Positions 1-9,084 of a stretch of DNA of 64,000 bases are shown here, piece after piece. The DNA comes from Linum tenue (taxonomy: Eukaryota; Streptophyta; Magnoliopsida; Malpighiales; Linaceae). Each line of letters starts with the position of its first letter. The stretch's first letter is position 1. The position numbers were made by a program, and so were the translations under genes. Location: the NCBI GenBank assembly GCA_946122785.1, contig CAMGYJ010000002.1, forward strand, positions 65,187,703 through 65,251,702, read 5' to 3'. The notes under the pieces were generated by a model. It saw only the letters and a list, made by a program, of their open reading frames with translations. It was not told the DNA's origin and made no database searches.

Positions 1-81
1 TTTATTACTTGAGCCACTATACTGCAGTCCCTTTCATTGGTTACACTTGGCCTTTGTCAGGAGTTGTGTCATAGAGAGTCA
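1..81 (+). repeat. Tail of the 5' LTR of element 1
   Basis: This matches 3994-4073 with about one single-base difference and ends in GAGAGTCA, like the 3' LTR. The rest of this LTR lies outside the window. Confidence 0.9.
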
Positions 82-87
82 AGTTTT

Positions 88-104
88 TGGCGCCGTTGCC
101 GGGG
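88..104 (+). other. Primer-binding site (tRNA-Asp type)
   Basis: TGGCGCCGTTGCCGGGG is complementary to the 3' end of plant tRNA-Asp (including CCA) and lies six bases after the LTR end. The same site recurs in opposite orientation at 11094-11108 (element A) and 46052-46068 (element D). Confidence 0.92.
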
Positions 105-217
105 ACTTTCTAGAGTATTAGGAAAGGCAGAAGTTTGTTACTTTAGCTTTTTTCTTTTCTTTTCCACCCTTGCTTTTCACTTGGGTGTTTTTGTTTTTGT
201 TGATGTAGATCTGAATC

Positions 218-1408
218 ATGGATCCTCATGGCTTCTCCAATCATTGGGGGTATCCACCACCATCCGAGTGGTATTACCCCGAGACTCCCTGGAGCAATCA
301 AGGAGGAGAAGACTATGGATTCGGGGTCCAGTACCAACCCCCTTACTACGGTGAACAATCCGACCCCTGGGCATATCAAGAACAACCTCCTTATCAAGAA
401 GTATTTCTCCCACAACCAGAAGGGCCATCGGAGCTGGAGTTACCCATGGCGGCCTTCACGGGCCATTCTGCAGAGCCATGCTACACTCCACAACCAGATC
501 CAAACTATGAATTGAGGCTTCTCATGGAGCAGTTTGCTCGAGACAGTGAGAGATCATTGTCTAGGATGGATCTTTGTACCCAGGCCTATCGTGAAACAGA
601 GGAGATCCTCCTGAGCCTTAAGAAGAGCGTCGATGATCTTGAGCGATCTTGTGCACAACCTGCTCCAGATCACCCTTCTGCTACCATACTAGAAGATGAG
701 GAGGAAGAAGAAGGCTACAAGGACATTGTGGAGCACACTGAAGTTGTCACGGAGAGCTCCCGTGATGATCATGATCAGGAATGTCCTGTCGTAGCCGACC
801 ACACCTTCCCACATCCCAAACTGAGCTTTGAAGAGGCGGGCATGAGTGAGGAGATGCAAGAAGATCTCATGAAAGAAATTGCTTGGCAACTTGCTCTCCA
901 ATCCGTGTTAGAAGAAGAAGAGCGAGAAAGGGTGCAGAAAGAAGTTGTGGAGGATAACGAAAGTGAAGCAGAAGGAGTTCTTGATCATTTCCCAGGGGTG
1001 ATACCACATGAAGAAGGAAGGTAGGTTGAAGAAGCAATTGGCGTCCAGTCCGAGGACAAAGTTAAGGTGGAAGAGGCTTGCACCGGCCATCAGTTACATG
1101 TGATATCTCCACCAAACTTCGAGGAATTGCTTAGCAAGGACCCATTTGCAGTGTCTCTTTGCCAGACCAAGGCCACATCAACATCGGCCCCTCTTGGTGG
1201 ACGCGATGGTGGTCAATCGATGTTGTCATATCTGGTTTGGGGCAATGAGACGAGAGAAGAGAAGAAGAGGTCTCGAGGGTGGAGACGTCATCCCCATCAA
1301 GTGCACGAGCTTCCATCACCTGTCCTACCACATGCTCGTGACTTGAGACTCCACCTCATCGACGAGAACCTCAACTTCAAGGAGGTTTTGGGATGGACCG
1401 AAACTTAG
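218..1408 (+). pseudogene. Single ORF of element 1, interrupted by one in-frame TAG
   Basis: The reading frame opens with ATG at 218 and is open to a stop at 1406-1408 except for one TAG at 1022-1024; codons on both sides are in the same frame, giving about 396 codons. The first ~90 residues are rich in Pro, Tyr, Gln and Trp. Residues ~95-145 look helical and charged (LLMEQFARDSERSLSRMDL) and may form a coiled coil. A strongly acidic stretch follows near residues 160-200. I see no zinc knuckle, protease or polymerase motif. Its position directly after the primer-binding site is that of gag, so it may be a highly diverged gag-like or leader protein; that is inference. The TAG may be a disabling mutation or a readthrough stop. 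Confidence 0.6.
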
Positions 1409-1438
1409 GAGCCATCGTCCGGCTCACGACGTGAAAGA

Positions 1439-1464
1439 AGCGCTTAGTGGGAGGCAACCCAACT
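1439..1464 (+). promoter_or_regulatory. Conserved post-stop stem-loop (AGGCAA loop), element 1
   Basis: About 31 nt after the ORF stop lies AGCGCTT followed by TGGG-AGGCAA-CCCA, which can extend with one bulged A. The same motif with a different but still complementary stem occurs after the last stop in elements A, C and D. Confidence 0.6.
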
Positions 1465-1690
1465 AGTCGGTTTGCATTTCTTTCCCTATTTCTCTTCGGT
1501 TGAGTCAGTTTTATTCTTTGATTTTCAAGTCAATAACTCAACCTTTGTGAGATTTTGTGTGGTGTTTGTGTTCCGACTACTCTCTCCTCCTGGAATGCAC
1601 CGCCTGCCCTGTCCACCATCATTCACCGTTGATCTGGTAACTTCGTTCTACCCTCCTTATCTTTCCTCCATTGAGGACAATGTTGTGATT

Positions 1691-1704
1691 AAGTGTGGGG
1701 GGAT
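1691..1704 (+). other. First polypurine-like tract (PPT1) of element 1
   Basis: AAGTGTGGGGGGAT follows GAGGACAATGTTGTGATT. It resembles the true PPT at 2614-2628 but lies about 925 bp before the LTR. Equivalents occur in B (14950 and 15628 areas), C (27263-27283) and D (42350 area). Confidence 0.65.
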
Positions 1705-1745
1705 GTTCGATTATGAATCCGTGTGAATATTTGGTTGTTTGTGTG

Positions 1746-1791
1746 CTTGGAGCCTAGTCCACTGTCCAAATTTCGATTTGAGGGCTCCAAG
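1746..1791 (+). promoter_or_regulatory. Conserved stem-loop downstream of PPT1, element 1
   Basis: CTTGGAGCC (1746-1754) is the exact reverse complement of GGCTCCAAG (1783-1791). Between them CAAAT-TTCG-ATTTG (1767-1780) forms a second stem. Element B has the same outer arms with a changed, still self-complementary inner stem. Confidence 0.6.
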
Positions 1792-2613
1792 TACGTGTTC
1801 CTTGCAATTGCCTGCTCAGTATGCTTTGAATTGACAGTCTCTATAGTAATGTGCAACCTAGGGAGGTAGTGTAGCACTATGGAGGATGTTGATGCATTTA
1901 AGAAGTCTCGTTTCTTCTTCATACTATATTGGTTGATTGTGTGAATTAGTGATCTTAGGACCCTTGAATGGTGTGGTGTTGTGGACTCTCTACCTGTCAT
2001 GGACTCCTGTATCATGTTTTGAAATAAAAGGTGCTCGAAAATGTGCTTTACAATAACGTCTCCCGTGCGAATAGGGCGAAAGTGTGTAAGGGGAGACGGG
2101 AATCTGTTCCCAATTTCCACCTACTACCTCCAGCCCCCTTACATATCTTTCCCCCGCACGAGGATCGAGACATTCGCTCCCGGCATGGCCGGCAAGAGCC
2201 GGGTTCCCGCAAAACCTTTGCTAGGTGGGAGCCCCGTTTTCTGAAAATCGGGTTGCAACCTTTGGGGAAAAAAAAGAAAAAAAAAGAGAACAAAAGAAAA
2301 GAAAAAAGGGGTTCCAACCGTCTTCAAAAAGAAAATAAGAGCACCTTGAAAAATGTGAGTCCATGATCTTTTATTTTTGAGAGTCTCTTCGTCCACGATT
2401 CATCTGTCCTCTGATCACTATTTACCATGATGTCGACTCGAGACTAGCGTTCTCGCCGAGGAAGCTATGAGATGACTTGTGTGTCGGTTGACCTCGTAAG
2501 CCACTAAATGATCTAGAAAATCCTCTATCAACGATCGAGGGTGCGTGTTGCTATAGAGTTCTGGAGAGTTGCATTGGTTTGAGTTAGGTTTGCTTGGGGA
2601 CAAGCAAACGGTT
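1792..2613 (+). other. Non-coding 3' region of element 1
   Basis: No convincing coding sequence was seen. It contains an A/G-rich run near 2262-2316 and, just before the PPT, TGCTTGGGGACAAGCAAACG (2591-2610), whose TTGCTTG/CAAGCAA arms can pair. Elements B and C carry the same arm pair before their PPTs. Confidence 0.6.
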
Positions 2614-2628
2614 AAGTGTGGGGGGATT
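2614..2628 (+). other. Polypurine tract before the 3' LTR of element 1
   Basis: AAGTGTGGGGGGATT abuts the TG of the LTR at 2629, as expected of the plus-strand primer. Confidence 0.85.
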
Positions 2629-4073
2629 TGATGACTCGATATTTGCACATGTTTTCTCCTTTGTTTCTTAATCGTTTAAGCTTGCATTATCGCTTCTTTG
2701 ACCTATTTTACGCTAGGTTGTGTTCCTTTGTCACATTTCAGGTCCTAGCACATAAAGTGAAGTGTAGGCGCAAGTTTCAAGTCAATCGGAGATCAATTGG
2801 CGACTCGGGGGAAGAAACTCGGGTATGACTTGAAGAAGATGGATTTCTACCTCAGTTTGTGACCATATAATCATGTAATCTTGTCATGAGAATAAAGAGG
2901 ACAAGACTACAAGTGCCTGGGATCAAACGACACCTGATTTGGAGTCCGAACGAGGGAGAAACGAAGAATCAAAGATAGGGGAAAATTGGTTTCGGGCTTC
3001 TCTGAGAAACAGAAGGGGGCCCTATCGTGAACCAAAAATCCCCTATTGTGAACCAAAATCCCCGGTCGTGAACAAAAAATCCCCGGTCGTGAACCAAAAA
3101 TCCCCGGTCGTGACCTAAAATACCCGATAGGAGATTTTGACCGGGGATCGCGAACGCAGGCTGTTAAAAGCCTGTTTTGTGCGTTTTTGCAAGGGAGAGC
3201 TGGGTTTTGGATCCCAAACACCCAAGGGACGAACCAAAGAGAGAGAGGGCGATTTGAGGGCATTCTTGGAGTGGAATTGGAGGATTTCTTCGCCTTGGAA
3301 GCTCGAGGAACAAGCCCAGACTTGAAGACTGATCATCTGAAGATTCTTACTGCAATCTCTCTCTTCTCTATGGAGTAACTTCCCTTCACTTAGGTTTTGA
3401 GGAACCCTAGCTATGTTTGTTTGATTGGATGATTGTATGAGTACTCTGACTTGATAATCTTGAGTTCATATTCAATCTATGCATGTTTTCACGATTCAAT
3501 TCTTCTTTAGTCGAGATTATTGATTATGCTTTGATCCTATGAGAGCGAATACCTGATTAGGTCAATAGAGCACCATAGATTGATAGTAGTGCATCGATTG
3601 CTTTAGTCGAGGGTTGATTCACTGCTTTGTATCGATTGAGAACCTCATTCGATAGAGGGAGTCTAGTTCAGAACGCCTTGATCGGTTGTTCTAGAGAAGG
3701 ATACGTCCCTCTAGGCAATTGACTCAAGAGTGCCTTGTTCCTTTAGTCGAGACTCAAGGTCTAGTCAAGGATTCTCCGCATTGTGAATGAAAGTGAAACA
3801 AGTTAGAAATCATCAATCGTTAATCTGGCTACTGGCTAGGGGGAATCATACCTAAGTGAGTTCCCAACCTGTAATTAGATTAACTTTAACTGTAGTTTGC
3901 TAGAGTAGTTTTAGTTTTTTCATCTTAATCTGGTTTGCTAGATAATGAACTGAAGCTGAGTAATAGTAACTCCAGAGACCCGTGGATTCGATATTTATTA
4001 CTTGAGCCACTATACTGCAGTCCCTTCATTGGTTACACTTGGCCTTTGTCAGGAGTTGTGTCATAGAGAGTCA
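2629..4073 (+). repeat. 3' LTR of element 1 (about 1445 bp)
   Basis: It starts TGATGACTCGATATT after the PPT and ends GAGAGTCA. The end matches the tail at 1-81. An array of five 20-bp units lies at 3021-3120. No strong TATA box was recognised. Its last ~60 bp (GGTTACACTTGGCC near the end) resemble the ends of LTR-A and LTR-B, so these elements share a family. Confidence 0.88.
3021..3120 (+). repeat. Five tandem 20-bp units in the LTR of element 1
   Basis: Units start at 3021, 3041, 3061, 3081 and 3101 and follow CCCCGGTCGTGAACCAAAAA with a few changes. Their core CCGGTCG also occurs in LTR-A and in palindromes inside element A. Confidence 0.85.
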
Positions 4074-5141
4074 AACTGCTCCGTGAAGAAATCCATCGAC
4101 GGACCAGAAGGACCGGAGGAGGACTCGCCTCGCTCGGATCTCCATCGTGGCGGAAGATCCCCTGGGGGAGGGGGGGGGGGAGTGGGGGCTCCAGCTCATC
4201 AGCATCCATGGCCCCGCCATCATCATCATCATCGGCGGCCTCTTCCTCGCTGGTGTAGTCCTCGTCCTCCTCATCCTCATCAAGATCCACATCCTCCACG
4301 GGAGGCAGAGACAACCCATCCACCCATGAACGCGCTCCATCTGAGGCTAGTAGAAGCGCGTTGTGAAGCACCTCCCGGCCGAGGGGAGTGGACCCGCCCC
4401 GTGCTGTGGCATCCGTGACTCCCTCCAGGTCGATCTTGAAGTGGCGGCCAGTCTGGTGATCAGGGGACCACAAAAAAGGTGGTTGGGTTTCCCGTGGCAC
4501 TGAGAGAAAGTGGTGGCCACGAAGGAACCCAAATAGAGCATATGATCCGGGTCCCCCATCGAATACATGGCGTATAGCACCCGCTTCGGGAACTAGTGGC
4601 GTTGGGGACGATCGAGCAAGTGATCAGCAGGTTGAGGATGTGCCACTGCGGCTTGAGGGTGGAGACGTATGTCTGGCTGGCGTCGAAGTAGTCCATCCGT
4701 AGGCGCGTCGAGCTATCCGGCGGTAAAACTCGTCCTGGTTCCAGTCCTGCGGATGGGGGATCTCTACCTCATGCTGGGAGTAGGGGTGGTACTGGATCCC
4801 CAGGGCGAAGGCCAGCCCATCAATGCTCATCTGCCGCGGGTGCCCTCCCAACCGGAAGGTGACACCGGTGTGGGAGTCCCGGGCCGCTTTGGAGCGGTAC
4901 CAGAAGGTGGTATAAAACTCCCACAACAGCTTTGTGTAGGTGGGCTCATTGATGCTCAGCAACGTCCGCCAATTCGGGTTGGTAATGGCGGTGGCGATCT
5001 CGTTCAAGCAGTGAAGCTGCTCGAAGACCCCCACTTCAAATGGTGATGGCGCTGGAGCACTCCGCGTATGACCCGGCGGTACTGGTCAGCGTACTCCGGA
5101 TGCAGGCGTAGATCCTGCATGAACGGATGATCGAGCGACAT
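4074..5141 (-). pseudogene. ORF1-type gene of element A (ATHILA ORF1 family-like), cut by element 1
   Basis: The gene starts at ATG 5141-5139 (MSLDHPFMQDLRL) and runs leftward to 4074, where element 1 breaks it. Compared with the more intact copy at 16868-18307 it has about four frameshifts, near 5036, 4685, 4600 and 4475. Recognisable blocks are FEQLHCLNEIATAI, a VTFRLGGHPRQMSIDGLAFALG core, LYAMYSMGDPDHM and an acidic tail (DLDEDEEDEDYTSEEEAADD). The V-x-F-x-x-G-G...LG core is the signature of the ATHILA ORF1 family of plant gypsy elements, whose function is unknown. The gene lies downstream of integrase, the place of envelope-like genes in the Athila lineage. No signal peptide or transmembrane segment was seen. 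Confidence 0.75.
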
Positions 5142-5165
5142 GATCCTGCAAAATCCACAAACCAA
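5142..5165 (-). promoter_or_regulatory. Acceptor-like splice site directly before the ORF1 ATG (element A)
   Basis: On the minus strand the pyrimidine-containing TTTGTGGATTTTGCAG ends at 5146, and GATC-ATG follows. The same TTTGCAG/GAYC-ATG arrangement precedes both ORF1 copies in element B. A donor-like AAG/GTGAGG lies at 5375/5374, which would make a 229-nt intron. The splice is a prediction. Confidence 0.45.
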
Positions 5166-5206
5166 AGGTGGAGCCAAGAAAATACTCATTAGGACCAACA
5201 GTATGG

Positions 5207-5230
5207 GTTCACCAATTCCCCCACACTTAA
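5207..5230 (-). other. Polypurine-like motif upstream of ORF1, element A
   Basis: The minus strand reads TTAAGTGTGGGGGAATTGGT. A related but altered motif stands before each ORF1 copy of element B (near 18382-18395 and 16349-16362). Confidence 0.5.
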
Positions 5231-5371
5231 GGACCACCTAGGGCTAACAGTTGAAGCACAAACAGTTGAATTGAAAGCAACACAACCGCAATCAAGGCAA
5301 GAATCAAGCACAACCGACCCATTCAAGCAACCGGGCATCACATAATAGCCAATCATAGCCACGACATCCCT

Positions 5372-6010
5372 CACCTTATTCTAATTCAAACACAGGCAAT
5401 GCACAGTTCTCGGTCCTAATATCTACAGTCCGATTTTCCATAAAAAGAGCAAATTGAGCAAGCAACGCACCCGGAAACTCAAGTAGGACTGTAGAGGGGA
5501 CGCGAGGAAAGGGTGAGAGATGCGAAACCACGCCCAAAATGGGCTGAAAAGTTCACCGAAAAGTGGTCGGAAAGTGGCTAGAATGTCGGCGGAAAGTCGC
5601 CGGCGGTGGGGCCGGCGGCGGAGGACGGTGGCCGGCGGTGCGGTGGCCAGCGTCGCTCACTCAAGAGAGAGGGGAGAGGAAATGAGAGGGAAGAGAGGGG
5701 AAGTTTGGAAAAAATGAGAGGAGAGAGAGTGCTGACCGGGGGTTTGCTTATAAAGCAAAATTACCCGGTCGGGCCTCCAAAATACCCGGTCGGGTATTTT
5801 GGAGGCCACGGACGGGGGTTATGAAATGCGGCGTACCACGTGGGGGAAAATCCCTGGCCTTGAATCAAAAATACCCGGACGGATATTTTTGAGTCAAGGT
5901 CGGGCTTTTGCCCTTTTTTCGCCCCAGAGCACAGAAGGGGTCCTGGCCGCGACACAAAAATACCCGGTCGGGTATTTTGTGTCACGGCCGGGTATTTTCC
6001 CCTTTTCGGC
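5372..6010 (-). promoter_or_regulatory. Putative internal promoter region between integrase and ORF1, element A
   Basis: In minus-strand order it holds three palindromes sharing the core AAAATACCCGGTCGGGTATT (5951-5983, 5861-5895, 5772-5807), a TATA-like TTTATAAGC (5754-5746), a C/T-rich run (about 5735-5645) like a plant 5' leader, and a G/C-rich stretch around 5580-5650. The AAATACCCGACCGGGG motif also lies in LTR-A (12005-12030). TATA box, leader and acceptor together suggest a separate transcript for ORF1; this is inference. Confidence 0.45.
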
Positions 6011-6158
6011 CAAAAACACTTTTTCTCATTTGTTCGAACTCCCCTGCACGAAAACGCCAAACCGAGGCAGATCAGACGACCTAACTTCAACACAGACGTG
6101 CAACTGACTCAAACACGACACAAAACAAAGAAAAAGAGAAAAAGAAATGCAAACCGTG

Positions 6159-6184
6159 GTGGGGTTGCCTCCCCACAAGCGCTT
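6159..6184 (-). promoter_or_regulatory. Conserved post-stop stem-loop (AGGCAA loop), element A
   Basis: The minus strand reads AGCGCTT then GTGGGG-AGGCAA-CCCCAC, a perfect 6-bp stem about 36 nt after the integrase stop. The stem bases differ from those in element C (GTTGGG/CCCAAC), yet pairing is kept. Confidence 0.65.
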
Positions 6185-6219
6185 CTTTACCGTCTTTTAG
6201 CTGGACGCCCATGGCGGAA

Positions 6220-8404
6220 CTAAGGGTCCGCGAGTTCAACCACCAACTCCGCACATTTGACCTCGTCTCCCAGGTAGAGCTTGAGACGATGGCCATTCAC
6301 TTTAAACGGTTCAGTTTGCGGGTTGGCAATTTCAATCGTGCCATACGGGAACACCTGTGTGACCGTGAACGGTCCAGACCACCGGGAGCTGAGCTTTCCA
6401 GGAAAGAGTTTCAGGCGAGAGTTATAGAGGAGAACTCGATCACCTACCTGAAACTCCTTCGGACCCCGCAACCGTGCGTCATGCAGGCGCTTAGTGCACT
6501 CCTTGTACAGTTTGTTGTTCTCATAGGCGTGATAAACTCCATTCCTCCAGCTCCAGCATCTGCATTTTGCGTTCAACACCTGCAACACTAACATCCAAGT
6601 TGAGTAGCTTAAGGCCCAAAAGGCCTTGTGCTCTAGCTCTATGGGCAAATGACATGCCTTTCCATAGACAAGCCGGTACGGAGAACTACCAATTGGCGTC
6701 TTGTAGGCAGTACGGTATGCCCAGAGAGCATCATCGAGCTTGGTGGACCAATCCTTGAGGGACCGATCCACCGTTTTCTCCAGTATACGCTTGCGCTCCC
6801 GATTCGTCAACTCAGCCTGGCCACTCGTTTGAGGGTGATAGGCCACGGACACCTTATGAGTGACACCATAGCGAGACAATAACTTATCAAACTGGCCCTG
6901 GAAATGGGTGCCTCGATCGCTTATGATGGCTCTAGGTGTCCCGAACCGGGAGAATAGCTGCTTCAAAAATCCACAAACACGTCTAGCATCATTGGTGGGC
7001 AAGGCTTGCGCCTCAGCCCATCTAGAGACGTAGTCAACAGCAACTAAGATGTAGGTATTTCCAAAGGATGGAGGAAAGGGGCCTATGAAGTCGATACCCC
7101 AGACATAAAAATTCTCACAGGTTATAAATACATTCTGGGGCATCTCATCACGGGTAGAGATATAACCTGACCTCGGGCATCGGTCGCAACTGCGTGCGAA
7201 GGTGTCTGCATCCTTGAAGAGCGTGGGCCAGACTGTAGCACCTTTCTCGCCGTGCGGTTACCGCCGTGGTGACCGCCAGTAGCTCCCTCATGGCAGTGAG
7301 ATAGAATGCCCTCCATCTCACTTTCTATGACACAACGACGGATGATCCCGTCGTCTCCGATCCTGAAGAGATGCAGGTCATCCCAGAAGTAATGCTTCAG
7401 GTCGGAGAAGAATTTCCTCTTTGTGTGAGTTGTCATCCCCTTAGGCAGCTGCTGGCCCACCAGATAATTTGAAAAATCGGAGTACCAAGGGGTGACACTC
7501 TCCACTAGGCACATCATCATCAGTCGCTCATCTGGGAAAGAATCGTCGATCTCCTCCACGAGGTTGTCCGCAGGTGGTGCGTCCAACCAGGAAAGGTGAT
7601 CAGCGGCAACATTTTCAGCTCCCTTCTTGTCCCGAATCTCGATGTCGAACTCCTGCAGTAGTAAGATCCATCGTATGAGCCTAGGCTTGGCATCAGCCTT
7701 GCTCATTAGGTATCGAATCGCGGAGTGATTTGTGTACACGGTCACATGGGACAAGACCAGATAAGGACGAAACTTGTCGAAGGCAAATACCACCACGAGC
7801 AGCTCCTTCTCCGTGGTGGTGTAGTTCTCCTGGGCATCATTAAGGGTCTTCGAGGTGTAATAGATAGGACGGAAGTGTTGATCTCGCCTCTGCCCCAAGA
7901 TTGCTCCAACAGCAAAGTCACTTGCATCGCACATCAACTCGAACGGTAGGGACCAGTCAGGGGCGACCATGATAGGAGCATGAGTGAGCTTCTCCTTCAA
8001 GTTCTTGAACGCCGCTGTGCATGCATCGGTGAACTGGAAGGGGGCATCCTTCTCAAGGATCTTTGTCAGGGGCAGGGCGATCTTCGAGAAATCCTTGATG
8101 AACCACCTGTAGAACCCTGCATGGCCTAAGAAACTCCCGATCCCCTTAATAGATGTGGGAGGAGGCAGCTTACTGATGGTCTCGATCTTGGCCCTGTCCA
8201 CTTCAATTCCCATCTTGGAGATCTTGTGCCCCAGAACTATGTCTTCGTCTCTTCACACCGTTTAAGGACGAGTTCTAGGTTATGGAGGAAGTGAGAGAAT
8301 GAGTCCCCATAAACCGAAAAGTCTTCCATAAACACCTCCATAATCTCACCGACCAGGCGGTCAAAGATGGCGAGCATGCACCGCTGAAAAGTGGCAGGGG
8401 CATT
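6220..8404 (-). pseudogene. pol of element A: RT (C-terminal part), RNase H, integrase
   Basis: The RT fragment starts at 8404 (NAPATFQRCM) and carries FMEDFSVYGDS at 8332-8300, where the usual DD pair of motif C reads ED. RT upstream of NAPATFQ is missing, and a small deletion lies near 8235. From 8213 the frame is open through the RT thumb and RNase H ([31 protein letters not shown], where the expected Asp of VYTDH is Asn) into the integrase zinc-binding region. An 11-bp deletion near 7233, relative to element B, shifts the frame. The last frame, to the stop at 6220, holds the integrase core with [17 protein letters not shown] and GQAE as the D,D,E residues, then a C-terminal domain ([19 protein letters not shown]). 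The lineage is Athila. Confidence 0.88.
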
Positions 8405-8409
8405 CACCT

Positions 8410-8966
8410 AGCAAAATACAACAATCAAGAGCATCTTCAGTACCCGCACTCATTATGGCGAGTGTGGTCTCAAAATAAGCAAACATATCACAATAATCTA
8501 AGTCATCATGCAAATGGGAGTGCTTCCCATTCTCCGACACAGAAAAAGTAGCATAGTCATCCCCAACACGCAAGATCAATTTACCACTATGCACATCAAT
8601 AAGATCCTTGGCGGTGGCGAGAAATGGTCTACCCAAAATCAAAGGCACATCCACATCCTCATTAATATCCAAAATAACAAAGTCAACAGGATATGTGAAT
8701 GCACCTACATTAACAAGCAGATCCTCTATGATACCCCTAGGATGCACAATAGAACGATCAACTAACTGAATGCTCATCCTAGCAGCTCTAGGTTCAACTA
8801 GGCCTAGCTTCTTAAACAATTTATAAGACATGACATTTATGCTAGCGCCTAAATCCGCCAAGGACTTCCCTACATGCATGCTGCTTATAACAAGAGGGAT
8901 AGTAAAACTCCCTGGGTCTTTACGCTTCTCGGACATCTTGTTTTGCAGGATAGCAGAACACCTCAC
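8410..8966 (-). pseudogene. Aspartic protease of element A
   Basis: The frame contains GSFTIPLVI, the active-site segment LADLGASINVMSY (catalytic Asp at about 8855) and the flap/ILGRPFLAT block typical of Athila-lineage proteases. It cleaves the Gag-Pol polyprotein in active elements. At about 8408-8425 it runs directly into the middle of RT, so the protease-RT linker and RT N-terminus have been deleted. Confidence 0.85.
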
Positions 8967-9084
8967 TCAGCATCACTATCGAGAGATCCCCAAGTTTCTT
9001 CTTGTCGGTGAGAAGATCCTTCATAAATTTAGCGTACTTGGGCATCTTCGACAGTGCCTCCACAAACGGCATGCTGACGTCGAC

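Larger units (their letters stand above)
1..4073 (+). mobile_element. Element 1: non-autonomous Athila-type LTR retrotransposon, 5' LTR mostly outside the window
   Basis: The first 81 bases repeat almost exactly at 3994-4073, so they are the tail of a 5' LTR whose partner is the 3' LTR at 2629-4073. A tRNA-Asp primer-binding site follows the LTR tail, and a polypurine tract precedes the 3' LTR, which runs TGATGA...GTCA. The 2.5-kb interior holds one unfamiliar ORF and no protease, reverse transcriptase or integrase, so the element must have depended on proteins made elsewhere. It is inserted into the ORF1-type gene of element A: the sequence after 4073 resumes exactly where the paralogous gene in element B reads on. 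The first five bases after the LTR are AACTG, and the matching target duplication should lie left of the window. Confidence 0.9.

Noticed and set aside
4156..4200. G-rich run (GGGGGAGGGGGGGGGGAG) as a possible polypurine tract or G-quadruplex signal
   Set aside because: It lies inside the acidic/Pro-rich coding tail of the ORF1-type gene; element B has the same position with fewer G. It is slippage in a coding region.
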